A stretch of DNA of 26,824 nucleotides from an uncultured Lachnospiraceae bacterium (lineage in GTDB: Bacteria; Bacillota; Clostridia; Lachnospirales; Lachnospiraceae), in assembly GCA_910588815.1 (NCBI GenBank), contig CAJUQY010000041.1, positions 1 through 26,824 of the forward strand, given 5' to 3'. Positions 1 to 8,073 of this stretch are shown piece by piece; position 1 is the first letter of the stretch; each line of letters begins with the position of its first letter. Under the pieces are notes generated by a model that did no database searches, had not been told where the DNA came from, and saw nothing but the letters and a program-made list of their open reading frames with translations. The position numbers were made by a program, and so were the translations under genes.

Positions 1-74
1 TTAAAAGTTGGTAATAAGATTTATGTATCTAAAGATCCAGTTTTGTTGCAAGAATATTCACTTCGTCCCCCCTC

Positions 75-1097
75 TTATTTCCTCTTATCCCGCATCACAA
101 TCCCTTTCACCACTATATAGAATGCCGCAAAAAGGACTCCGGCAACAGGCCATATCAGTCCGGAAACCCTGCCGTTTTCCGTCCAGAAAAAAAACGCCAG
201 GAAAATGGCCGTAACCGTACACCAGTAAACCCCCGTAAATGCGGAAAGCGCCCTTGAAGCCTCCTTATTCTTTTTGGTATAATCACCTTCCTGCAGAAGC
301 TTCTGATAACTCCCCTTGACCATTCCCACCCGGACAAAAACATAGACACCGCAGGCCACCAGGAAAAGCAGCACGCCTACAGAATAAACCTCCCAGGAAG
401 GGACTTCCAGAAATCCCACGGTTGCGACTGGTATCACGCCCCCGATACACAATATCACTCCGGTCATAATGCCCATACGGAATTTCGGTTCAAATGCCTC
501 CTCTTTTTCTTTTATCCGCTCCGCCATGCCAGGCTCCAGAAGGAAGTATTCCTTTTCCATGTATTCATACTTCGACAGCTTAAGCCCATGGAAAATCAGG
601 ATAGACACGGCCGCCGCCACAAGGACCAAAAGAACCGCAAGACCGATTCCTCCGGCGGCATCCTCCGAAAAAGAAAGGATTCCATACTCGGCCAGTCCGC
701 CAAAGGTTACCAGGCAAATCGGTGAAACAATACACAGGAAAACCCCAAAAGCAATCCATCCTGCTATCTTTTTTGTAATATCCATATATGTGTCTGCTTC
801 CTCTGCCGAGACAAGCCTCGCCCTGATTTCCTCATTTTCGGAAGCAGGGGGATTCCCGGAAAAAATCATTTCCGTCTCCGGTTCTTTCCATGACTGTTCT
901 GCCTCCTCTTTTAAAAGATAGTCCGTCGTCACCCCAAAAATCTCACTCATCCTTACTATCTTATCCAGCTCCGGAACAGACACGCCCCCTTCCCATTTGG
1001 AGACGGACTGCCTGGATATCTCCAATTGTCCCGCCAATTCCTCCTGGGACCATCCTCTTTCCTTCCTGAGCTTTATAATCTTTTCTGCCAGTGTCAT
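75..1097 (-). CDS. XRE-family HTH regulator fused to a six-segment membrane domain
   Basis: The 340-residue product begins with a Cro/C1-type helix-turn-helix (about residues 5-60; core 'SQEELAGQLEISRQSVSKWE'), followed by a charged linker (62-108). Six hydrophobic segments follow, near 110-132, 150-170, 208-229, 236-258, 285-305 and 312-333. It is probably a membrane-tethered DNA-binding regulator; many Firmicutes have such HTH plus polytopic proteins, and their signal is generally unknown. The ATG at 1095-1097 is chosen because a GGAGGG ribosome site lies just upstream and the HTH starts there; the frame stays open further upstream but that extension is not HTH-like. It lies about 170 bp downstream of the nuclease-like gene, with a nested inverted repeat between them that could be its own operator. 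The HTH assignment is firm; the regulated genes are unknown. Confidence 0.85.
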   Translation of the reverse strand: MTLAEKIIKLRKERGWSQEELAGQLEISRQSVSKWEGGVSVPELDKIVRMSEIFGVTTDYLLKEEAEQSWKEPETEMIFSGNPPASENEEIRARLVSAEEADTYMDITKKIAGWIAFGVFLCIVSPICLVTFGGLAEYGILSFSEDAAGGIGLAVLLVLVAAAVSILIFHGLKLSKYEYMEKEYFLLEPGMAERIKEKEEAFEPKFRMGIMTGVILCIGGVIPVATVGFLEVPSWEVYSVGVLLFLVACGVYVFVRVGMVKGSYQKLLQEGDYTKKNKEASRALSAFTGVYWCTVTAIFLAFFFWTENGRVSGLIWPVAGVLFAAFYIVVKGIVMRDKRK

Positions 1098-1197
1098 ATA
1101 TTGATTCCCTCCATGTTTGGTTTTTCGGAGTCCTTTCCCGAAACATCTCTGCCTCGCGCAGTTCCCCGATTGCAGAGGATATTTTATCAAAAAACTC

Positions 1198-1236
1198 GGT
1201 TGACAACCACCAAGTGCGCTTGGAAATTTGTCAACC
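1198..1236. promoter_or_regulatory. Nested inverted repeat, candidate operator upstream of the HTH gene
   Basis: A 9-bp perfect outer repeat (GGTTGACAA at 1198-1206 and TTGTCAACC at 1228-1236) encloses a 5-bp inner repeat (CCAAG at 1210-1214 and CTTGG at 1219-1223) with nearly the same centre. The outer arms contain -35-like hexamers. On the minus strand TTGTCA (1201-1206) faces an AT-rich stretch at 1179-1188 (TAAAAT) at a short 14-bp spacing. There is no T-run, so it is not a typical terminator. An operator for the adjacent HTH regulator is an inference. Confidence 0.4.
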
Positions 1237-1264
1237 GGCGGTTGCAAAAGCTTAAATCCTTAGT

Positions 1265-1687
1265 TTATATCGTCTCCTCAATAAATCCTGTCTTTTGTAT
1301 AAGTCTGTCCCTCCATCGAATCTGATATTTTCTATATGCAGATGACCGGATTTCCTGGGTTTTACATTTATTCGCAACAATGCGATAATGCACTCTGTAT
1401 CCGGAGAGCTCCAAGCCTAAAATCTTTTCTGTCTCTTCCAGCTGCTCTGCTGCCTTCACCAAATCTGAACCTTTCAGTTCAATCAGATAAGCATTCCCTG
1501 CGTCTTCGTTCAACAACAGATAATCGCATCTGTTTCCAGTCCGAATTATAACACCATCCACTTGATAATGTGTCACATATGCCCTTGTCCTATTATTCCC
1601 CCGATGATACTGCGGGTTTCCTTTATCCTTTGAAACAATGCAAGCAGCATGTCTGTCACACAGCGATTTAAATCCCTTTATGGGCAT
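1265..1687 (-). CDS. Small PD-(D/E)xK nuclease-like protein partnered with an ATPase
   Basis: This is a 140-residue soluble protein. Its core reads 'RCDYLLLNEDAGNAYLIELK': D55 at the start of a beta strand, then E70-L-K72, which fits the D...E-x-K active site of PD-(D/E)xK nucleases. A predicted helix follows (about 77-92, 'AAEQLEETEKILGLEL'). Two positively charged stretches (105-120 and 124-133) could bind nucleic acid. The ATG at 1687 lies 3 nt after the stop codon of the upstream ATPase, with GGAGGG 13 nt before it, so the two are probably translationally coupled. The DNA is AT-richer than the flanking competence and rpoBC genes. I do not recognise a named family; the nuclease call rests on motif spacing alone. 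It could instead be an inactive nuclease-fold toxin or adaptor. Confidence 0.7.
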   Translation of the reverse strand: MPIKGFKSLCDRHAACIVSKDKGNPQYHRGNNRTRAYVTHYQVDGVIIRTGNRCDYLLLNEDAGNAYLIELKGSDLVKAAEQLEETEKILGLELSGYRVHYRIVANKCKTQEIRSSAYRKYQIRWRDRLIQKTGFIEETI

Positions 1688-1690
1688 AAG

Positions 1691-3016
1691 CTATACTACT
1701 CCCTCCTTTTCCCCCTGTAGTTCCAGAAGCCTCTCAAAATCCTCATTGATCACTTTCGAGATTTCATCAATCCTCTCATTCTGAATCATATGGATCTCCG
1801 AATCTATACAGTTCTCAACAGTCCCATCTTCGACAAACCATGCATCAAAATTGTGAAAATTAAGCCATAGTTCCTGCGGAATAATCTCATCTGCCCTCCG
1901 AGCTTCCTTTTCCCGGGTGGTATATGCATATAATAAATTATTTAATGTTCCCAATACATATGGACTGTGTGTGGTTAATACAATGGAATGCCCCTGATTT
2001 TTCACCAATGTAATCAACTCTGTCATATATTTTTGAGAAGCAGGAAATAAGTGTGATTCTGGCTCTTCGATAATAAAAAGGACCTGTTTTTGCTGTAATA
2101 AATAATAAAATAACAGATTCAATATCCAAACACTTTCCTGCTGTCCGGAAGAAGAAAAATTAATCTTTACATATTTTCCGTTGTCAAAAACAATCTGTTC
2201 TTCCCCGTTACTGTAACGATAAGTTCCACGTAGGATTTCCCCGATCAAATGCAATGCATGATCCACCATTTTCAATGGCAGCCTTCTCGAAGAAAAAGCC
2301 CGCAATCCCTGAAGTCCATCCGAAAACTCTGGTCTAAGCCGTAAAATCCGTTCCAAATAATCCTTAGTACAACTATCCAGAGAACGTTTTTGCACATCAT
2401 CCATTTGTGCATAAATGTAACTGAACTGTTGAGACAGTAATGTGATCATACTGCGCCCTGCCGGGATATATACCACCAGGGAACGATCGTCAAACAACCG
2501 ATACAGATCGCTTTGAAGCAAATTTATTTCTTCCTCCGGAACTCCTAACGGTGTAACAGAAAAACAATGGTCTTTCTCTCTCAAAAAATATCCCAATTCC
2601 GGGCTAAGTGTGACCCATATATAGTTTGGTGTCGGATATCCGGTGTCATTTTTCAACACGATTTTTATAAAACAGGTTTTTGTAAAGCGATACTCCAGAT
2701 ACATTTCATTGGCCATTCCCCATGAGGAGCCGAAGGTGCTTAAAAATTTTTCCCGCAGATAGTCCTCCAGTCCTCTTTTTAGACCTGCCCCATGCCAAAC
2801 ATCAAATTCATCTTCCAGTCCTCCAACCACCATTCCATCCAATGCCTGCCTTTTCGCAAGTTCCAGAATATCCTCTTTTATCGTTCGAAAATAATAAATC
2901 GCTTTTGCTATCGTACTTTTCCCTGAGGCCTGGAAACCTGTCAGAGTCATAAATGGGGAACAAATCAGTTCACAATGTTCAATTGGGCCTAACTTATTTA
3001 CAATCAATTTATGCAC
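1691..3016 (-). CDS. ABC-type AAA ATPase (SMC/OLD-like, no TOPRIM domain)
   Basis: With the GTG at 3014-3016 the protein has 441 residues. It starts directly with an ATPase strand and Walker A 'GFQASGKST' (about 27-35). It then shows the 'YIPAGRS' motif seen in this ATPase group (about 183-189), an ABC-like signature 'SSGQQE' (289-294), Walker B 'VLFIIEEPESHLFP' (catalytic Glu near 317/318) and an H-loop 'TTHSPYVLG' (His near 350). The order matches RecF/SMC-like AAA_15/AAA_21 ATPases that power defence systems such as Septu or the OLD family, but no TOPRIM or HNH domain is fused. The frame is open to a GTG at 3064, but an extended -10 (3067-3072) would place transcription start near 3060, and AGGAG at 3027-3031 supports 3016. 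Adjacent to the nuclease-like gene; the role in defence is inferred. Confidence 0.85.
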   Translation of the reverse strand: MHKLIVNKLGPIEHCELICSPFMTLTGFQASGKSTIAKAIYYFRTIKEDILELAKRQALDGMVVGGLEDEFDVWHGAGLKRGLEDYLREKFLSTFGSSWGMANEMYLEYRFTKTCFIKIVLKNDTGYPTPNYIWVTLSPELGYFLREKDHCFSVTPLGVPEEEINLLQSDLYRLFDDRSLVVYIPAGRSMITLLSQQFSYIYAQMDDVQKRSLDSCTKDYLERILRLRPEFSDGLQGLRAFSSRRLPLKMVDHALHLIGEILRGTYRYSNGEEQIVFDNGKYVKINFSSSGQQESVWILNLLFYYLLQQKQVLFIIEEPESHLFPASQKYMTELITLVKNQGHSIVLTTHSPYVLGTLNNLLYAYTTREKEARRADEIIPQELWLNFHNFDAWFVEDGTVENCIDSEIHMIQNERIDEISKVINEDFERLLELQGEKEGVV

Positions 3017-3123
3017 AATGCCATCGCTCCTTTTTTTGCCTGAAAACAAATCGGATTCTGCCACAAATTATACCACATCCTCGGCAAGCTCGCTATATAA
3101 TCAGAATATTTTTGTTGTACCAT
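3004..3123 (-). CDS. Possible 39-residue leader ORF or gene remnant before the ATPase
   Basis: A short frame runs from ATG (3121-3123) to TGA (3004-3006), overlapping the ATPase GTG start by 13 nt. GAGG lies 5 nt before the ATG, with AGGAGGG slightly further upstream. The peptide (start MVQQKYSDYIASLP) is aromatic-rich and not low-complexity. It could be a translated leader coupling comEC read-through to the ATPase, or the 5' stub of a gene broken when the AT-rich pair was inserted. It contains the TATAAT that also looks like the ATPase promoter, so it may not be translated from that promoter. Confidence 0.25.
   Translation of the reverse strand: MVQQKYSDYIASLPRMWYNLWQNPICFQAKKGAMALCIN
3067..3075 (-). 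promoter_or_regulatory. Extended -10 promoter of the ATPase/nuclease pair
   Basis: On the minus strand TGGTATAAT gives a perfect -10 (3067-3072) preceded by the TG of an extended -10 element. No good -35 exists at 17 bp, as is usual for extended -10 promoters. Predicted transcription start is near 3060, about 45 nt before the chosen GTG. Confidence 0.55.
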
Positions 3124-3145
3124 GGTTTCCTCTTTTCCCTCCTCG

Positions 3146-5587
3146 CTATTTTTTATAGACATCAACTTCTATTCGCTTCCCGTCGCTCCTCACAGTCACG
3201 GCCCCGTCCTGGTCGGTGCGAAATACCCGGCAGCCGACGCCCGCAAGCCGTTCCAGAGTTTCTTTCGCCGGATGTCCGTAGCTGTTGTGTCTGCCACAGG
3301 AAATAATTCCGAATTCCGGCGCCACTGTTTCCAGAAATTCTTCTGAACCGGCGCCCCCCGAGCCGTGGTGCGGCACCTTCAAAACATCCACCGTCTTTCC
3401 AAGGGCGCCGCAAAAGGCTTCCAGATACGCCGCCACCGCCGTTTCCCCGCTCCCCTCCAAGTCTCCGGTGAAAAGCACGTCGAGTTCCCGCCAGGAAAGC
3501 CACAGGACCATGGAAGACTCATTTTCATCCAGGGCGCCTCCCCCGCCCCTTCCGGAATCCTCCGGCCAGAAGCAGGTAAACTCTGCTTCCCCCACTCTGA
3601 GCCGTTCTCCGCGCCCCAGAAAAAGGACGGCGACTCCGGCTTGCCCCGCCGCTTCCCTCAGTGCTCCCAGGCCTTCGCTTCCTTCCCTTCCCCGGGGCAG
3701 AATCAAGGTTCCAATCCGCCCCTGCTCAAGCAATTCACGGATTCCGCTGATATGGTCCGCGTCGCCGTGGCTCACCAGCGCAAAATCCACCCGCTCCTGC
3801 GCCTGTGCGTCCAAAAAAGGCCCCAACCGATATTCCCCTACGTTCTTTTGGTCGCTGCTGCCGCCGTCGACAAGGAATGTGAATCCTTCCGCCGTCCGCA
3901 GAAAACAGGAATCCCCCTGTCCCACATCCAGAAAGGTAAGCTCCATCCCCCGGTAACGGACCGGCATGAAAGAGAGAAGCATCCCCAGGAGAGGCAGAAG
4001 GCCCCGCAGCGCTTTCCGCCCGCTCTTTCCCGGGAGCATCCGCGCCGTCTTCGCTCCGGACTCCCGTCTCTTCAGCCACCTGCAAAAAAAGAGCAGCAGG
4101 AGCCCGTATAAAAGTAACTGCCACATCTTTGGCCGCCCGGTCCGCCAGACGGCGCCGGGCAGACGCAGGCTCCATTCCCCCAGATGTTCATAAAGCCATA
4201 GGATCCCTCTGGCGGGAAGGAACAGCACGGCCGGCAGCTGTCCTCCCAATAGGGCTCCCGCTATGCCGAAAAGAGCCACCGCCGTAAAGAGAGGCAGCAC
4301 CGCCAAATTCAAAAACAGACTGTAAACCGGAAACTTGTAAAAGAAATAAGCCTGTACCGGAAGCGTGACCAGTTGAATGGAAAGTCCGGGCAGAATCGGC
4401 GTGAAAAGCCTCGGAAGCCTCGCCCGAAGTAAAAGGGGATATAACATTCCCAAAGACAGAACAGAGCCAAAAGAAAGGAGAAAACCACTCTGAAACAGCA
4501 GGAGGGGCCGGAAAAGCAGCATGGCAAAAGCCGAAAGGGCCGCCGCCGTGGCCAGGTCGTACTGTCTGCCCAACACCTGCCCGATTCCGTAAACAGTCAG
4601 CATAAAAAACGCCCGCCCCGCGCTGGTTCCCTCCCCCGTCAGAAGATAGTAGCAAAAGGACATGGCTGTGCAGCCGAGCGCCGCCGGCACATAAGGATAC
4701 CGCAGCCGTTTCCTGAGCAGCCGGTAAACGCCCATACCTGCCAGGGAAATGTGAAGTCCGCTGATGGCCAGGAGATGTCCCATGCCGCTTTCCGTGTAGA
4801 GAGAAACGCTGCCCGCGTCGGCCTCCCACTTCTCCCCGAGAACCATCGCGCAGAGCATTCCCCCGTTTTCCTCTCCCGCCGCCCGGAAAAGATGTTCCGA
4901 AAACTGCTGCCTCAAATGCCGCAGCCCCATCCGCAAATAATCGGTCTGTCCGGACACCTCCAAAAGCCTGACGCCCTTTGCCCGGTAAGAAATTCCCTGG
5001 CCCCGGTAATAGCCTCTGCCGTCAAATTGTCCCGGATTCCCCGCCTCCTCCATTTCCGAAAGGCGGGCTTTCACCGCGATACTCCGGCCTTCCCGCACCT
5101 CTTTTGGCAGCTCGTCCAAGGAGAGAAGCACCGTCCCTATGGGAAATACCTCCCCCTCTTCCCCTGAGTCCTTCCCTTCCGGCTCCTCCATTCTGACGAC
5201 ACAGCCGGAAACCAGGAGACGAAAGCTTTTACGGCCGGAGACTGTGCGAAGCTCGATGCGGGCCACCCTTCCGGAAAGCTCCGCCGACAGCTCCCCCTCC
5301 GTCTCAAGGTATCTGTCCACTTCCCGGACAGCAAAAGAATCCCCCGCCTGAAGAAGCCTGACAAAGCCCAGCATAAACAAAAGCGGAAGCACAAGCCTGA
5401 AAATCCGCCTGTTCTGTCCCGCCCCGTCCTCCCCGGCCGGCTGCCGCCTCCGCCGAATACGCAGCCAGACCACCACGGCCCCTGCCGCCAAAAACATGAC
5501 GGCAGGCCAAAGGCCCCCGCTTTGCAGGGCAAGCACCTCTCCAAGCGCATAGGCTCCCGCACACCACAGCAATGGCCTTTTTATCAT
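3146..5587 (-). CDS. comEC: ComEC/Rec2 DNA-uptake channel
   Basis: About 813 residues from the ATG at 5585-5587. An N-terminal membrane hairpin and DUF4131-like OB region (about 5-205) are followed by the polytopic competence domain (about 235-500) with its hallmark 'MGHLLAISGLHISL'. A C-terminal metallo-beta-lactamase-like domain (about 547-813) carries 'LDVGQGDS' (553-560), 'SHGDADH' (near 606-612) and 'VPHHGSGG'. ComEC forms the inner-membrane channel that takes up single-stranded DNA in transformation; the MBL-like domain is thought to process DNA. Full length and intact metal motifs suggest a functional protein. It is last in the comEA-regulator-kinase-lipoprotein-comEC series, starting 28 nt after the lipoprotein stop. 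The start is uncertain: AAAGGA lies 14 nt before this ATG and a TTG one codon upstream is an alternative. No clear terminator follows it. Confidence 0.95.
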   Translation of the reverse strand: MIKRPLLWCAGAYALGEVLALQSGGLWPAVMFLAAGAVVVWLRIRRRRQPAGEDGAGQNRRIFRLVLPLLFMLGFVRLLQAGDSFAVREVDRYLETEGELSAELSGRVARIELRTVSGRKSFRLLVSGCVVRMEEPEGKDSGEEGEVFPIGTVLLSLDELPKEVREGRSIAVKARLSEMEEAGNPGQFDGRGYYRGQGISYRAKGVRLLEVSGQTDYLRMGLRHLRQQFSEHLFRAAGEENGGMLCAMVLGEKWEADAGSVSLYTESGMGHLLAISGLHISLAGMGVYRLLRKRLRYPYVPAALGCTAMSFCYYLLTGEGTSAGRAFFMLTVYGIGQVLGRQYDLATAAALSAFAMLLFRPLLLFQSGFLLSFGSVLSLGMLYPLLLRARLPRLFTPILPGLSIQLVTLPVQAYFFYKFPVYSLFLNLAVLPLFTAVALFGIAGALLGGQLPAVLFLPARGILWLYEHLGEWSLRLPGAVWRTGRPKMWQLLLYGLLLLFFCRWLKRRESGAKTARMLPGKSGRKALRGLLPLLGMLLSFMPVRYRGMELTFLDVGQGDSCFLRTAEGFTFLVDGGSSDQKNVGEYRLGPFLDAQAQERVDFALVSHGDADHISGIRELLEQGRIGTLILPRGREGSEGLGALREAAGQAGVAVLFLGRGERLRVGEAEFTCFWPEDSGRGGGGALDENESSMVLWLSWRELDVLFTGDLEGSGETAVAAYLEAFCGALGKTVDVLKVPHHGSGGAGSEEFLETVAPEFGIISCGRHNSYGHPAKETLERLAGVGCRVFRTDQDGAVTVRSDGKRIEVDVYKK

Positions 5588-5615
5588 CAAATGAAACAAA
5601 ATCCTTTCTGAATTT

Positions 5616-6575
5616 CTATTTTTCTGTTTCCGTCCCGGCTGCCGCCCCGCCCTCAATATACTCCGTCCGCCGCTCCAAAGGCTGCTCCAGGGCGATGCTG
5701 TCCCGAAACTTGATATCTCCGACTCCTTCCACGGAAATCTGCACCCGGCTCACATTGGGCAGCTCCGTCAGGGAGTCCACGATGGAGTAAATCGGGATAT
5801 AATCACTGACGTTCAGTGCATCGTCGATAAAAGCCGAATCAAAATTGATATAGCAGACACCTTTCCTCGTGGCCACCGACAAAGCCTTTGAAGTCCTCGG
5901 CAGGGTGGCGTAACGCCCCTCCTCCTCGCACCCTAGGAGCAATTGTTCGACCACCAGGGATTCCATGGAGATACCGTTTCCGCATACCACGGACCGTTCC
6001 GTCTCCAACAGCTTTGTCCCCGTCTCGTCCGTAAAATACAGAGTCAGGTTCACCTGCTGCAGCTCGGCCGTATTGTTCCCCGAGCTTTCCACAAAAGACG
6101 TGGCGGACATCAGATTGATACTGTTGCTGGCGGCATCCACAAGGGGCTGGTCGTTGACGTAAAAACCAACATAGTCCACTCCCTCAATCTGTGTCAGCGT
6201 CTTAACCACCGCCGCCCGGCACAGGATCTCCCGAATGGGCTCCATGGCCGTATAAGCCGCATTAAAATATACAAAAAGCTGGCCTCCGTATCCGGCCTCT
6301 GTCCGGACGACATGCACCTCCCCGGGAATGGCGGATAAAAGCTCCATATTCCTGGGAGCCTCCTGCATCCTGTCAAGAAGTTCGTCCGCCAGCAAAACCG
6401 TATCCGTCTCCTCCGGCTTACAGATCTCCGTCTCCAGCTTCGTAAAGGCGTGGTTCGCATAATAAATGTAGTATTCTCCCTCTCCCGCCTCCTCCTGACC
6501 GGCCTCGGTCCCGCCGCATGACAAAAGCCCGCAGGAAACGATCAGGAGAAGAAACAGACTGAATCCCCGCTTCAT
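5616..6575 (-). CDS. GerMN-domain lipoprotein
   Basis: A 319-residue predicted lipoprotein. Its signal peptide (KRG, hydrophobic 5-17) ends in the lipobox 'LLSC' with Cys20 as the likely lipidated residue, so it is anchored outside the membrane. Two repeats of the GerMN fold follow. The first (about 30-165) contains 'QLFVYFNAAYTAM'. The second, more typical one (about 175-305) contains 'VNLTLYFTDETG', 'GVCYINFDSAF' and 'YSIVDSLTELPNVSRVQISVEG'. GerMN occurs in the spore germination/sporulation protein GerM and in many envelope lipoproteins such as LpqB, where it often accompanies two-component systems. The start is fixed by AGGAGGGG 5 nt before ATG 6575. It follows the sensor kinase stop by 13 nt and precedes comEC by 28 nt. 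It may be an accessory to the kinase (inference). Confidence 0.9.
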   Translation of the reverse strand: MKRGFSLFLLLIVSCGLLSCGGTEAGQEEAGEGEYYIYYANHAFTKLETEICKPEETDTVLLADELLDRMQEAPRNMELLSAIPGEVHVVRTEAGYGGQLFVYFNAAYTAMEPIREILCRAAVVKTLTQIEGVDYVGFYVNDQPLVDAASNSINLMSATSFVESSGNNTAELQQVNLTLYFTDETGTKLLETERSVVCGNGISMESLVVEQLLLGCEEEGRYATLPRTSKALSVATRKGVCYINFDSAFIDDALNVSDYIPIYSIVDSLTELPNVSRVQISVEGVGDIKFRDSIALEQPLERRTEYIEGGAAAGTETEK

Positions 6576-6588
6576 ATATCCCCTCCTG

Positions 6589-8073
6589 TTATGCAATATA
6601 GATCAGCGGAACCCTCACTGTAAAAGTGGTTCCCTCGTTTTCCCTGCTGTAAAGCTTGATGGCGCCATGGTGGGAATAGACGATGCTCCTGGTAATGGCA
6701 AGCCCAAGCCCCGTGCCTCCCGCCTCCCTGGAACGCGCCTTGTCCACCCGGAAAAATCGTTCAAACACATGCTCCTGAGCCTCCTCCGGAATACCGATCC
6801 CGTTGTCGGCCACCTTCACATAAAAAAATTTGTGATCGGCATTTAAGCTGACCTTTACCCAGCCATCCCGGTTGTTGTATTTGATCGCGTTCTCCACCAG
6901 GTTGCTGACGGCCAGGGTAAATTTCGTCTTATCCACCTCCGCCACCACCGGGCGGAAGCTTTCTAAAATCAAATCCACATTCTTCTGCTTCGCAATGGGG
7001 CGCAGGCGCTTGAGCGTCCCCTCCAAAAGCTCGTTGACATTGATCTGAGTAATATTTAATTCCGTGGAGGATTTATCCAGACGCACCAGGCTCAAAAGAT
7101 CCTCGATAATCTGGCTTTCCCGGTCGATCTCCTCAGAAATGTCGCTCATAAACTCCCGGTAAAGCTCCACCGGCACCTCATCTTCACTCATCAGAGAATC
7201 TGCCAGCACCCGGATAGAGGTAATGGGGGTCTTCAGCTCATGGGACACATTGGAGACAAACTGCTGCCTGGATTCGTCCAGACGCTTCAGCTGCTTGAGC
7301 GTTTTATTATAGGCTTCCGAGACCTGCCTCGTCTCCACAAAATTCCCTACCTTGATCTCCTCACCCAGAGGATTTTCCGTGGCATGGTTCAAAGATGCCG
7401 TGATCCGCCTGAAAGGGCGTACCATCCAATGGGAAAGAACCGCCGAGATCACCACGAGAATGACCAGCTCGATCGTCTCCAGCAGGCGTATCCGCACCCT
7501 AAGCTTCTCTGCCAATTCATCCAGGGAGCTTGTGGAGGAGGATAAGAGCATGACCCCGACCACCTCCGTATTATCTGCGCTGTAAATAGGCTGGGCAAAA
7601 TCCAGATACTTATCTCCCCGCCGATAATTCACCTTTCTCTCCCCGGAGAAACATTGGAGCACCGCCTCCGAAATGTTGTACTTCCCGCTGTCGATCTCAT
7701 ATGTATCTTTGATGGTCCTAAAACTTTTATTCACCACAATGACGCGGCCATCCTGCAGGCTGGCCATCTGCTCCAATTCGGCATTGATCACCTCGTTCTG
7801 GGGGTTATCCACATAACCGCTTTTGGAAACCTGGTTCGCCACAATCATCCACTGATTCTGGATCCTTGCAATCCTGGACTGGATCTCGTTGTCCGTCGAT
7901 ATGGCATAGACAATATAATTGACAATAAATACCGGCACTGTGCCCACAAGAACCAGCATCACAAACCAGATAATCCGCAGGCTTTTTAATCTGCCAAGAT
8001 TTCTCCCACGCTTCTTCTTATCCTTTGAAAAAATAGCCAACGCCCCATTTCGTATATACATACTGCGGGTCAC
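6589..8073 (-). CDS. Sensor histidine kinase (HAMP-HisKA-HATPase)
   Basis: A 494-residue membrane kinase. TM1 lies near 33-56, an extracytoplasmic sensor near 57-198, TM2 near 199-217 and HAMP to about 265. HisKA has the phosphoacceptor His278 in 'NVSHELKTP'. The HATPase shows the N box 'NLVENAIKYN' (391-400), 'DNGIGIP' (423-429) and 'GGTGLGLAI' (452-460). All catalytic boxes are intact, so it should autophosphorylate and signal to the adjacent regulator. The GTG at 8071-8073 is preferred because GGAGG lies 9 nt upstream; this start overlaps the regulator's 3' end by 56 nt. An ATG four codons later has no good ribosome site. The layout resembles WalK/PhoR-type kinases; the stimulus is unknown. 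Confidence 0.92.
   Translation of the reverse strand: MTRSMYIRNGALAIFSKDKKKRGRNLGRLKSLRIIWFVMLVLVGTVPVFIVNYIVYAISTDNEIQSRIARIQNQWMIVANQVSKSGYVDNPQNEVINAELEQMASLQDGRVIVVNKSFRTIKDTYEIDSGKYNISEAVLQCFSGERKVNYRRGDKYLDFAQPIYSADNTEVVGVMLLSSSTSSLDELAEKLRVRIRLLETIELVILVVISAVLSHWMVRPFRRITASLNHATENPLGEEIKVGNFVETRQVSEAYNKTLKQLKRLDESRQQFVSNVSHELKTPITSIRVLADSLMSEDEVPVELYREFMSDISEEIDRESQIIEDLLSLVRLDKSSTELNITQINVNELLEGTLKRLRPIAKQKNVDLILESFRPVVAEVDKTKFTLAVSNLVENAIKYNNRDGWVKVSLNADHKFFYVKVADNGIGIPEEAQEHVFERFFRVDKARSREAGGTGLGLAITRSIVYSHHGAIKLYSRENEGTTFTVRVPLIYIA

Noticed and set aside
3014..3064. GTG at 3064 as the ATPase start
   Set aside because: It would lie at or upstream of the transcription start predicted from the extended -10 at 3067-3072, and has no ribosome site; the GTG at 3016 does.
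3285..4111. Overlapping plus-strand frames of 223 and 248 codons inside comEC
   Set aside because: Pro/Ser/Arg-rich translations typical of the reverse strand of a GC-rich membrane protein gene; no start signals.
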